NCBI GenBank assembly: GCA_946811185.2
Contig: OX328109.1
Coordinates: forward strand, 868,001-932,000
Direction: 5' to 3'
DNA length: 64,000 bases
DNA from: Hippopus hippopus
Taxonomy: Eukaryota > Mollusca > Bivalvia > Cardiida > Cardiidae
The translations under genes were made by a program, and so were the position numbers. The notes below the pieces were generated by a model. It made no database searches. It saw only the letters and a list, made by a program, of their open reading frames with translations, and was not told the origin of the DNA. Below are positions 35,201 to 37,999 of this stretch, piece after piece (positions within the stretch are counted from its first letter, which is position 1; each line of letters starts with the position of its first letter).

Positions 35201-36769
35201 AGCGGAAAATGTGGGTTACCAGCATTTTTCCTTTTTCCACAATGTTTTCTATCTTGTCACTTGAGCTCATATATTTTGTTGTCTGCAAATGCTTTCCATT
35301 TGGGTGAGTTCACAATTTTGTTGTGTGGTAAGGCAGCGCTCCAGATAGAGGGAGTGATTTGATTTCAAAATTGAAAATATTAATTATTCTCCACAAAACC
35401 CTATGGTGTGTGTACTCATTAGAATTGTCTCATCGAGACGATTCTTATGAGTACCCACAACATACGGTTTCAAAGAGAAATAATGACTTTAGAATACCAT
35501 GACTCACTCTTATCTGGAGCTCTGTAAGAGTTACCATTAATCACTGTCTACCAATGCATTCATAATGGACAAGTCTACAACTTTGTCATGTGGTGAAGAG
35601 TTAACTGCTATGATTGATAGTACCTTCACTGTTGTATGTCTCTATCTGTATTTCCTGCAGCTTTCTCCAGCCTCTGTAATCTTCGATTGTTAATTCTTTA
35701 GATTCATCCGGAGTGGGAGGAACTCTTTTCTCTTCCTCTACATAACTTGCTTTTGCTTTCAACGGTTCTTCTAGTATAAAGCCTTCGGCTAAAACAATAA
35801 TTGAAAATTAAGAAAAAGTAAGAAAAACAAGAGCAATGCATGCAGGTGCCAACACTCAGCTGATGTTGCTTTTAGTAAAAATTCTAAGTTGAAAAAGAGA
35901 CATAACTGTGTCAGAAATATTTTGATTATTACCTGCCCCTGTTGTATGGGTTCCCTTTTAGATGGTTAAAAGCTAGTCAAGGTTTGATGTAAATATCTTC
36001 AGTAATAACAGAGACATTATAAAATGTCAAAGGTTTTTGAATGACAACACAGACGACACTAATGATGCCAGGGCTGTTTTCTTCAAAAACAGCAGCCCTA
36101 AAAATGTGACACAAACAAACTGAAAACCATCAATAGTAAATTAATATACCATAAAACATACAGATCTATCTTGGAGGCTGAAATCTGTTTTCTATAATCA
36201 GGGCTCTAGCCATGAAATGGTGTCTTATTTAGCTGGTTGATTACTTGGTTATCTATCCTTTCTAGAGCTGAATTCAGGGGATATCTAAAGAAAAACTAAA
36301 ATAACATGTTTTTGGCACGTCTTCCTGTTTTGTATACAAGTATCTCTTCTTTCAATCTTTGACTTTCAAGCTTCTAAAAGGCAAGATAATTTTACCTGCT
36401 GGTAAAGAAAAAGAGTTTGAATTAACTCTTCACCCAACGATAAAATTTTAGACTAGTCCAATTGAAAGCTAGCCTGATATTGCAGACGACAAGTGCAATG
36501 TGTCTCAAATTGAGGTATTTTTTCTGAAAGGGTAGAAAACATTGTGGGAAAATTCTGATTTCCAGCATTTTCTCCTTTTTCCTTCATTGTTTTCAAAAGC
36601 CTTTTTTCTAGGGTCGTTTGAACTCTTCACTGTGAACTGAGTGGCGGCTCACTCACTTTCAGATTCAAGATACAAAACAGAAAAACTATCTACCTATGTA
36701 GTTTATGTATGGAATTTTCTTGCACTCTTCCGATATTTCGAAGCGAATGTTCAAAAGGTTGACTTTCAT
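2912..36769 (-). CDS. BRAP: BRCA1-associated protein (RING / UBP-zinc-finger E3 ligase), complete, 15 exons
   Basis: Joined exons (transcription order): 36769-36694, 35788-35624, 34532-34229, 32895-32785, 32323-32245, 30881-30768, 29651-29586, 27525-27443, 26280-26205, 24969-24902, 23582-23402, 7755-7666, 6972-6859, 3907-3761, 3094-2912. All junctions are GT-AG and phases agree, giving 618 residues (human BRAP 592, from memory). Seen: BRAP2/RRM-like region about 169-282; RING-H2 with C298, C301, C317, H319, H322, C325, C334, C337; UBP zinc finger about 351-388 with C351, C354, C363, C366, C371; coiled coil about 440-585; basic C-terminus. Family knowledge: cytoplasmic ubiquitin ligase that binds nuclear localisation signals and damps Ras-MAPK signalling by sequestering KSR. 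The start was set at 36769 because MKVNLLNIRFEI aligns with the short hydrophobic BRAP N-terminus; an in-frame upstream ATG exists. Introns are loaded with MITEs. Confidence 0.96.
3155..3325 (+). repeat. Short Helentron-like repeat, partial
   Basis: AAGAGCACTGCATGCTCGTGC (start plus hairpin) and AAGGGGCATAACTGT match the copy at 35828. It begins 60 bp upstream of the BRAP exon 15 acceptor, inside intron 14. Confidence 0.55.
3383..3569 (+). repeat. H1 MITE, left end missing
   Basis: Core and right arm present; right end CTGGTAAAGGGTTAA intact. Confidence 0.8.
3761..3907 (-). CDS. BRAP: BRAP exon 14 (coiled coil)
   Basis: 147 bp, residues 510-558, acceptor CTGCAG, donor GTTTGT, phase 0 both ends. 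Continues the heptads (LIEERALNKALSENQ). Confidence 0.9.
4257..4404 (+). repeat. H1 MITE, right half
   Basis: Starts within the core and runs to TCTGGTATAGAGTTAA. Confidence 0.75.
4463..4691 (+). repeat. H1 MITE, complete
   Basis: TTAA at both ends and a well-preserved core hairpin. Its right TTAA is also the left TTAA of the next copy. Confidence 0.9.
4688..4901 (+). repeat. H1 MITE, complete but diverged
   Basis: Shares TTAA 4688-4691 with the preceding copy; right end degraded to TCTACTTAA. Confidence 0.82.
4910..5026. repeat. H2 MITE, central palindrome
   Basis: GTGGACAGTGTAGATCAAGA and its inverted copy flank AAAATG; termini lost. Confidence 0.7.
5115..6445 (+). repeat. H1 MITE split by another transposon
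   Basis: Left half 5115-5213 ends in GAGAAAATGCTAG; right half resumes at 6308 with TGCTAGTAATCAG. Removing 5214-6307 and one TGCTAG restores a continuous H1 core. Confidence 0.85.
5214..6307. mobile_element. CAG-ended DNA transposon, 1,094 bp, non-autonomous
   Basis: Terminal inverted repeats CAGGGTTTTCC / GGAAAACCCTG with exact 6-bp target duplication TGCTAG (5208-5213 and 6308-6313). Interior holds short GACGCA-rich repeats at the left and GACCCCC-rich repeats at the right, and no convincing coding sequence. Ends resemble hAT-type termini, but a 6-bp duplication is not the classical 8 bp, so the superfamily is left open. Confidence 0.85.
6448..6653 (+). repeat. H1 MITE, decayed
   Basis: Core partly scrambled; right end ACTGATAAAAAGTTAA. 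A lone right end of another copy follows at 6699-6731. Confidence 0.65.
6859..6972 (-). CDS. BRAP: BRAP exon 13 (coiled coil)
   Basis: 114 bp, residues 472-509. Heptad-rich (EEENKILKENCHKLQ). Donor GTAAAA after GGG was chosen because the alternative GT two codons earlier puts a stop at the next junction. Confidence 0.9.
7420..7630 (+). repeat. Helentron-like element, degenerate 3' fragment
   Basis: Resembles the last 200 bp of 461-1884: phrases such as GGATCATTTATGTGAAGTTT and a worn hairpin before GGGGCTAA. Lies 35 bp from BRAP exon 12. Confidence 0.55.
7666..7755 (-). CDS. BRAP: BRAP exon 12 (coiled coil)
   Basis: 90 bp, residues 442-471, phase 0 both ends. YTYLLTNQLESQRLFFEEKM is the conserved start of the coiled coil. 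The acceptor is only about 50 bp from the end of the 15-kb transposon-like unit. Confidence 0.95.
8240..9850 (+). repeat. Tandem repeat, about 162-bp units
   Basis: The box CAAAGGGAAATAACTC recurs at about 8500, 8665, 8825, 8983, 9145, 9310, 9472, 9634 and 9796, spacing 158-165 bp. Each unit also has GAGTTATGGTTCTTTCGCAC and TTTCAAGTCAATCGGACTGG. Units are more alike in the middle than at the edges. Unit length recalls the bivalve BIV160 satellite; identity to it is unchecked. Confidence 0.9.
9850..11010 (+). repeat. Tandem repeat, about 156-bp units, interrupted
   Basis: Second core of the same element: AAAGGG boxes at 9953, 10109 and 10265, with GATCTATCCACCCATGAAGT and GGAGATATGCTCCGGACAAA. 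The fourth unit is cut by the insertion at 10282-10897. Confidence 0.85.
10282..10897 (+). mobile_element. Helentron-like element nested in a tandem unit
   Basis: Starts CTAGAGGCGCTTGAGCGCC (hairpin), ends with hairpin CTGGCCTTCGGCCAG, TGGAG and CTAA. Removing it rebuilds ACTCAAAAATTAAGCAAG exactly as in the neighbouring units at 9966 and 10120, so insertion was between A and A (T and T on the other strand) with no duplication. Confidence 0.88.
11407..11464. repeat. (GT)n microsatellite
   Basis: About 29 perfect GT units, preceded by (AT)n and followed by an (AC)n stretch. Confidence 0.97.
11934..14329 (+). mobile_element. Helentron-like element with long tandem core
   Basis: Starts CAAGAGGGCC with hairpin GGGCCAAGATGGCCC and CGCTCACCTGA; ends with AGCACGTTGTGCTCAGGTGA and GCTAA, the CTCACCTGA being inverted at the two ends. 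The inside is a tandem array of GTCACCCAAGGAACATATCT / GTTTCAGAGGAGAAGAT units, including GGTTGCCATGGCAACCAGAG at 12956, 13628 and 14120. Reading frames inside are by-products of the array. Confidence 0.78.
12182..12517 (+). mobile_element. Short Helentron-like element, nested
   Basis: CAAGAGCACATGCCCG start and GAAAACAGCTAAGCTAA end; same short family as 35828-36101. It interrupts the array of the 11934 element. Confidence 0.65.
14330..16387. other. AT-rich intron DNA with one H1 remnant
   Basis: Contains H1 pieces at 14507-14571 and 14606-14826 (plus). From 14830 to 16387 I see no gene, no repeat with clear ends and no coding signal; it is the least repetitive part of the 15-kb unit. Confidence 0.5.
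16388..16606 (-). repeat. H1 MITE, near complete
   Basis: Right-arm end first (ACTCTTTACCAAACAACA), ends ATACAGGGTTAA. The core loop is shortened. Confidence 0.85.
16660..16875. repeat. Minisatellite, 50-52-bp units x4
   Basis: CCAATTCAAAACCTAGGGGG recurs at about 16678, 16728, 16780 and 16832; each unit contains the inverted pair GGGGGTACA / TGTACCCCC. Confidence 0.88.
16911..17137 (-). repeat. H1 MITE, near complete
   Basis: Core hairpin present; both terminal TTAA degraded. Confidence 0.75.
17138..17449. repeat. Two overlapping broken H1 copies
   Basis: A minus right part (core at about 17180-17215) runs into a plus copy whose right end TACGTGGTAAAGAGATAA closes at 17449. Confidence 0.65.
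17561..17791 (+). repeat. H1 MITE, complete
   Basis: TTAA both ends, core palindrome nearly perfect. Its right TTAA starts the next, interrupted copy. Confidence 0.9.
17788..19314 (-). repeat. H1 MITE split by a Helentron-like element
   Basis: Left piece 17788-17856 stops after GCAGACGACAAAT; right piece 19196-19314 resumes at TGGGGGAAAAGGAGAAAATG. About 60 bp of H1 are missing at the join. Confidence 0.75.
17857..19193 (+). mobile_element. Mosaic Helentron-like element
   Basis: The left part matches the 8164 element from CAGTTGTCAAGG on but lacks its first 50 bp; the right part is a different tandem core and ends AGCACTTTGTGCTCAGGTGA plus GCTAA like the 11934 element. The second core has three units of exactly 161 bp (starts 18640, 18801, 18962) with AAGGGCAAATAACTC. 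Confidence 0.75.
19391..19463. repeat. (GA)n microsatellite
   Basis: 73 bp of uninterrupted GA. Confidence 0.98.
20195..20224. repeat. (CT)n microsatellite
   Basis: 30 bp of CT, in inverted orientation to the GA tract 750 bp to the left. Confidence 0.97.
20690..21900 (-). repeat. Inverted arm of the 15-kb unit, with 29-bp minisatellite
   Basis: Matches 8106-8163, 11088-11345 and 11560-11820 inverted. At 21112-21300 the motif TTTCATATCGTCCGCGTTTT repeats six to seven times with a 29-bp period; the same motif appears singly at 20725-20800 and, inverted, at 11285 and 11745-11810. Confidence 0.8.
22818..23054 (-). mobile_element. SINE (family S), head missing
   Basis: Middle and tail domains: GGCCAGTGCACCTGTCCATG, AAGCCACTGGCTGCTTTCC and GAGAGAGGAATGAATCCTGT. 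The tRNA-like head is truncated. Confidence 0.8.
23280..23373 (-). repeat. H1 MITE, right part
   Basis: Ends GGTAAAGGATTAA, 29 bp from the BRAP exon 11 donor. Confidence 0.8.
23402..23582 (-). CDS. BRAP: BRAP exon 11 (UBP finger end)
   Basis: 181 bp, residues 382-441. HFQETHHTYTMEL and VWDYVGDNYVHRLV finish the UBP finger; the 3' part leads into the coiled coil. Donor GTATGC. The following intron is 15,646 bp and is mostly transposon. Confidence 0.96.
23600..24077 (+). repeat. H3 MITE interrupted by H1
   Basis: Family H3: ends GAGCCATGCTCTGTGAAAAG, then GGGTTTAATGCATCT, inside palindrome CAGGTCAGC...GCTGACCTG. The right arm reads GATGCA-ATAA, H1, TTAA-ACATCCTTTTGCCAGAGC, so H1 landed in the TTAA of this arm. 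Confidence 0.85.
23825..24053 (-). repeat. H1 MITE, complete, nested in H3
   Basis: Ends ATAA (mutated) and TTAA; clean core hairpin. Confidence 0.9.
24333..24357 (-). pseudogene. Truncated copy A of BRAP exon 10 3' end
   Basis: 25 bp identical to the donor-side end of exon 10 (24902-24926), with the GT donor and flanking intron also copied. Confidence 0.8.
24466..24490 (-). pseudogene. Truncated copy B of BRAP exon 10 3' end
   Basis: Same segment with a few mismatches (TGCATGCTAACGCACAC), 133 bp from copy A. The upstream TTTAAGATGGTTTCAGGAAG is also shared with the real exon's flank. Confidence 0.75.
24554..24858 (-). mobile_element. SINE (family S), full length with tRNA-like head
   Basis: Head at 24800-24858 reads, on the minus strand, TAGCTCCGTCAGTAG (A box) and GGTTGGATCC (B box). 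It sits between exon-10 fragment B and the true exon, splitting their tandem array. Confidence 0.85.
24902..24969 (-). CDS. BRAP: BRAP exon 10 (UBP zinc-finger core)
   Basis: 68 bp, residues 359-380. SLWICLICGHVGCGRYVG is the diagnostic ZnF-UBP core. Two truncated copies of the exon's 3' end with the donor lie downstream at 24333-24357 and 24466-24490. Confidence 0.96.
25013..25272 (+). repeat. H3 MITE, complete
   Basis: Both arms present, ending CCCTTTTGCCAGAGCACTGC; inner palindrome CAGGTCAGGCTC...CAGGCTGACCTG intact. Both TTAA-type sites unoccupied. Confidence 0.88.
25430..26150. repeat. 40-bp minisatellite, about 18 units
   Basis: TTTTAGAAATTCTCCCAACA recurs with an exact 40-bp step (25593, 25633, 25673, 25713, 25753, 25793, 25833, 25873) and looser spacing at the ends. 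Lies in BRAP intron 9. Confidence 0.95.
26205..26280 (-). CDS. BRAP: BRAP exon 9 (RING end, UBP finger start)
   Basis: 76 bp, residues 334-358. CPVCRYCQTPEE closes the RING; NRCIVCGSQE opens the UBP-type zinc finger. Confidence 0.95.
26450..26525 (+). repeat. H1 MITE, left half
   Basis: Cut at GTAGGAAAAGG by the SINE that follows. Confidence 0.75.
26526..26886 (-). mobile_element. SINE (family S), long copy
   Basis: Tail ATTGATTGATTGA at the left, degenerate head near GCTATTAGGGCTCGGC at the right; an extra 50 bp lie in the 3' domain. Confidence 0.78.
26962..27121 (+). repeat. H1 MITE with deleted core
   Basis: Left arm runs to GATGCTGGTAAC and jumps to GTCATCTGCAACTG; the second half of the hairpin is missing. 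Confidence 0.75.
27232..27403. repeat. H1 left-left homodimer
   Basis: Both outer arms are of the left type (ACCACACAATCCCAAG and CTTGGGATTGTGTGGT), so the whole 172-bp element is one near-perfect inverted repeat. Confidence 0.85.
27443..27525 (-). CDS. BRAP: BRAP exon 8 (residues 306-332, RING middle)
   Basis: 83 bp. LCNHAFHMECLDKW supplies C317, H319, H322 and C325, making this a C3H2C3 (RING-H2) finger. Confidence 0.95.
27779..27932 (+). repeat. H1 MITE, decayed
   Basis: TTAACCCTTTTCCAAACA at the left and worn right arm; core lost. Confidence 0.65.
28012..28080. repeat. H2 MITE fragment
   Basis: CAGTCTGATCTTGATCGAC and its partial inverse. Confidence 0.6.
28285..29246 (+). mobile_element. 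Helentron-like element with 155-160-bp core
   Basis: Starts CTAGAACTTG (weak hairpin) and CAGATGTCTCCC; ends with hairpin around CTCCCGACCCTGACGGGAG and GGAGACATAA, so ATGTCTCCC is inverted at the ends. CAAAGGGAAATAACTC boxes at about 28458, 28701, 28856 and 29016. Confidence 0.78.
29246..29333. repeat. 44-bp tandem duplication
   Basis: ATTATAACCTTCACTGTCTT...GCTCTGATTTCAA occurs twice, differing at one base, directly after the Helentron-like element. Confidence 0.85.
29586..29651 (-). CDS. BRAP: BRAP exon 7 (residues 284-305, RING start)
   Basis: 66 bp, phase 0 at both ends. TELPNCPVCLERM gives the first RING cysteine pair, C298 and C301. The acceptor is preceded by a run of about 39 T on the transcribed strand. 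Confidence 0.94.
29660..29698. repeat. Poly(A/T) tract at a splice acceptor
   Basis: 39 A on the plus strand, i.e. T39 in the BRAP pre-mRNA, ending 8 bp before the exon 7 acceptor. Confidence 0.95.
29700..30268. other. BRAP intron DNA, nothing recognised
   Basis: AT-rich, no coding signal and no repeat boundary that I can place. Confidence 0.4.
30269..30388. repeat. H1 MITE fragments
   Basis: A core (GGAGACAATGCTCGTTACCAG) followed by a second partial arm ending AAAAAGCCTTCTACTTTTG. Confidence 0.65.
30389..30674 (+). mobile_element. SINE (family S), full length
   Basis: tRNA-like head with A box TAGCTCAGTCGATAG and B box GGTTCAATCC, then the conserved middle, then tail TTAAACACCATACAATCAAT. 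Not a functional tRNA gene. Confidence 0.88.
30768..30881 (-). CDS. BRAP: BRAP exon 6 (residues 246-283)
   Basis: 114 bp, phase 0 at both ends. Encodes NSIESDVCHLVYVGRVEML, the end of the BRAP2 domain. Confidence 0.93.
30919..31127 (-). repeat. H1 MITE, near complete
   Basis: Good core; begins TAAGTCTTTACCATACGACA and lies 38 bp upstream of BRAP exon 6. Abuts the next copy. Confidence 0.85.
31124..31351 (+). repeat. H1 MITE, complete but diverged
   Basis: Shares TTAA with the copy before and TTTA with the copy after. Confidence 0.8.
31348..31510 (-). repeat. H1 MITE, right end missing
   Basis: Third in a back-to-back run; cut after GAGAGCCTCCTTCCCCT by SINE S 3' pieces (31511-31662). Confidence 0.75.
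31511..31662 (+). mobile_element. SINE (family S) 3' fragments, duplicated
   Basis: ATACCAGGAAAGCATTAATA then two copies of a tail reading ATAACAGAAAAAATTCTGAA. Confidence 0.65.
31795..32171 (+). repeat. H3 MITE interrupted by H1
   Basis: GAGCCATGCTCTGTGAAAAG at the left; right arm CAGTTGCA-TTAA, H1, TTAA-ACCCCTTTGCCAAAGC. The inner palindrome is shortened. Confidence 0.85.
31924..32150 (+). repeat. H1 MITE, complete, nested in H3
   Basis: 227 bp, exact TTAA at both ends, nearly perfect hairpin; a good reference copy. Confidence 0.93.
32245..32323 (-). CDS. BRAP: BRAP exon 5 (residues 219-245)
   Basis: 79 bp, donor GTTTGT. Encodes MRIVRDGSPNQYMVLVKF, one of the most conserved stretches of the BRAP2 domain. 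Confidence 0.93.
32336..32665 (+). repeat. H3 MITE interrupted by H1 in its left arm
   Basis: CATGCTCTGTGAAAAGGGGG-TTTAA, H1, TTAA-AGCATCTGTAAAAAG, then the palindrome CAGCCTGGGC...GCAGGCTGACC; the right arm is lost. Confidence 0.82.
32362..32570 (-). repeat. H1 MITE, complete, nested in H3
   Basis: Core hairpin diverged (GGAAAAAATGCTGGTTAAAAG); TTAA at both ends. Confidence 0.85.
32692..32768 (-). repeat. H1 MITE, right part
   Basis: Ends TGTTAAAGGGTTAA, 16 bp downstream of the BRAP exon 4 donor. Confidence 0.75.
32785..32895 (-). CDS. BRAP: BRAP exon 4 (residues 182-219)
   Basis: 111 bp, donor GTAAGT. Encodes ELICMLSVPAKYTIHDLLKF, the RRM-like part of the BRAP2 domain. Confidence 0.9.
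32985..33270. repeat. Unclassified interspersed repeat, copy 1
   Basis: Shares AGAATGGTTCAGAATCCAGT, ACATAGATAAAT, TGATTTCTTTGA, TGCATTTTCTATC and ACATTTGGCATAAAG in order with 56280-56555. Ends not resolved. Confidence 0.65.
33545..33614 (+). repeat. H1 MITE, left arm only
   Basis: TTAACTCTTTATCACACAAT to the start of the core. Confidence 0.75.
33735..33830. repeat. Unclassified repeat, copies also at 42060-42165 and 42380-42455
   Basis: CTTTTAAATGGTATGATTTG and TTACTTTTGGCTGCTACTGG recur, inverted in the first of the distal copies. Confidence 0.6.
33950..34163 (+). repeat. H2 MITE, complete
   Basis: TTAACCCCTAGGCTGCTAAG at the left, AGCCGGATAAGGGTTAA at the right; central palindrome GATCAGACTGCAC...GTGCAGTCTGATC. 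The right end is duplicated (TAAGGGTTAACACAGGA twice). Confidence 0.85.
34229..34532 (-). CDS. BRAP: BRAP exon 3 (residues 81-182)
   Basis: 304 bp, acceptor TTGCAAG, donor GTAAGT. Encodes a Ser/Thr/Pro-rich linker, then the start of the BRAP2 domain (FYSGNPCVEKVKGILHIYK). The AAG acceptor is unusual but is the one that keeps frame with exon 2. Confidence 0.88.
34608..34833 (+). repeat. H1 MITE, complete
   Basis: Clear core with one mismatch in the loop (GGTAATCAGC). Confidence 0.85.
34835..35130 (+). repeat. H1 MITE, worn and expanded
   Basis: Left arm and core recognisable to about 34945, right end at 35095-35130; 130 bp of unrelated DNA lie between. Confidence 0.55.
35127..35604 (+). repeat. 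H1 MITE interrupted by a CAG-ended MITE
   Basis: Left part to GTGTGGTAAGG; right remnants follow 35525, with a further worn right arm at 35539-35604. Confidence 0.75.
35334..35524. mobile_element. CAG-ended palindromic MITE, 191 bp
   Basis: Terminal inverted repeats CAGCGCTCCAGATA / TATCTGGAGCTCTG, inner palindrome GTACTCATTAGAATTGTCTC around TCATCGAG, 5-bp duplication TAAGG/TAAGA. Confidence 0.85.
35624..35788 (-). CDS. BRAP: BRAP exon 2 (residues 26-80)
   Basis: Acceptor TTTTAG and donor GTACTA frame 165 bp, phase 1 in and phase 1 out. The peptide is acidic and low in hydrophobics (EEEKRVPPTPDESKEL is part of it), the poorly conserved linker before the BRAP2 domain. Confidence 0.85.
35828..36101 (+). 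mobile_element. Short Helentron-like element, 274 bp
   Basis: CAAGAGCAATGCATGC start; ends with a weak hairpin (GGGCTGTTTT...AACAGCAGCCC) and CTAA. AAAAAGAGACATAACTGTGT marks the family. Sits 40 bp upstream of BRAP exon 2. Confidence 0.7.
36422..36645 (-). repeat. H1 MITE, near complete
   Basis: TTAACTCTTCACCCAACGAT at the left; core shortened to GGGAAAATTCTGATTTCC. About 50 bp from BRAP exon 1. Confidence 0.8.
36694..36769 (-). CDS. BRAP: BRAP exon 1 (residues 1-25, ends phase 1)
   Basis: ATG at 36769-36767; donor GTAGAT follows 36694. Encodes the short hydrophobic N-terminus. Reading stays open upstream for 55 codons, but those residues look unlike BRAP and are probably 5' leader. An H1 MITE ends about 50 bp downstream in intron 1. 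Confidence 0.85.
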
Positions 36770-37411
36770 CTGGAAAACTAAGCGAAATCTGTTTTTAATG
36801 TCCGTCTGTATTTCCTGTCTACAAAATAAAGGACCCAAAAATAAACCCGTAGTTTTGCTTTCTGAGAAAATCGCAATTTCTCGATACCTTTTCGACCTTC
36901 CTGTCTCTCTTACCCGAGTGAATATAACAGACAATGGATTTGCTTCAGATCATCTAAAAGACGTTTCTTATAAGAAATATCGCAATACATGTTAAATTTC
37001 TTTCAGATTTAAGGTATACATCTGATATCAACAGCGAAATAATGGCGGTTTGTGGAGTCACTCTCATGAGTATTTTTGATGGCAAAATTGGTCGAAAATG
37101 CAAATACTGAGTTCGATAAAATAATAGCATTTTTGTAAACAAATATTTCAATTCTTAATATACAAATTTACAAAATATTCGTGAAATTATATAAATTTGT
37201 ATTGACTGAATAAATAAAATAATAATTTATATCATGATTAGATCATATAACTACATGATTAAATCTGTTTAATATTTTACTAATTCGTAAAAGTTTCGTT
37301 TAATTTATCTGTTGTCCTTCTTATTCTCCATCCTCCAGCCCTCATGTACACAAATTGTTTGACAGGTAAACAAACAGGTCGCTGTCTTACAAAGTTATTG
37401 TTACATAAAAG
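36770..37411. promoter_or_regulatory. Divergent BRAP / QPRT intergenic region
   Basis: 642 bp separate the two start codons, so both 5' leaders and probably both core promoters lie here. It is AT-rich and free of the MITEs that crowd every neighbouring interval. I see no clear TATA box at a fixed distance or CpG cluster. Promoter activity is inferred from the geometry. Confidence 0.55.
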
Positions 37412-37999
37412 ATGACAACTCGAAAGGATGATTTGATTCTAAAGAATATTCATAATCCAAATATCAGCAACGTTTTGCATCCAGTATCTCTGCGCCATTT
37501 GGCACGTGAGTGGCTGAAAGAGGATACACCTAACTTTGATTATGGAGGATTTGTGGTCGGTGAGAAAGAAGAGACTGCAGTTCTACTCATTAAAAGTCCC
37601 GGTGTGCTCGCAGGACAACCTTTTTTCAACGCTGTTTTTAAAGAACTTGAATGTACAGTGCAATGGGAAAATGTGAAAGAAGGTTCATTTCATGAGCCCA
37701 TTAAACAACTTGCCACCGTGTCAGGAAAAGTTAGACAAATTTTACTTGGAGAAAGGGTAGCGCTGAACGTAATTGCACGTGCTAGTGGCATTGCAACAGC
37801 AGCTCAGCGTCTACAAAAATTGGTAGATAAAGTTGGGTGGCATGGGGAGGTAGCAGGTACAAGAAAAACTACTCCAGGTTTTCGCATGGTGGAGAAATAT
37901 GCCTTACTTGTTGGAGGGATATCAACTCATAGATATGATTTGTCGTCAATGATTATGTTAAAAGATAACCACATCTGGACTGCAGGGAGTATAACACAG
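37412..37999 (+). CDS. QPRT: QPRT exon 1 (residues 1-196)
   Basis: Starts at the first ATG of the open frame; donor GTAATG after ACACAG. Carries the N-terminal ferredoxin-like part and most of the catalytic barrel motifs. An H2 MITE begins 15 bp after the donor. Confidence 0.95.

Noticed and set aside
36770..36934. N-terminal extension of BRAP by 55 codons
   Set aside because: The frame is open, but the peptide is basic and unlike the family; the ATG at 36769 gives the expected N-terminus.
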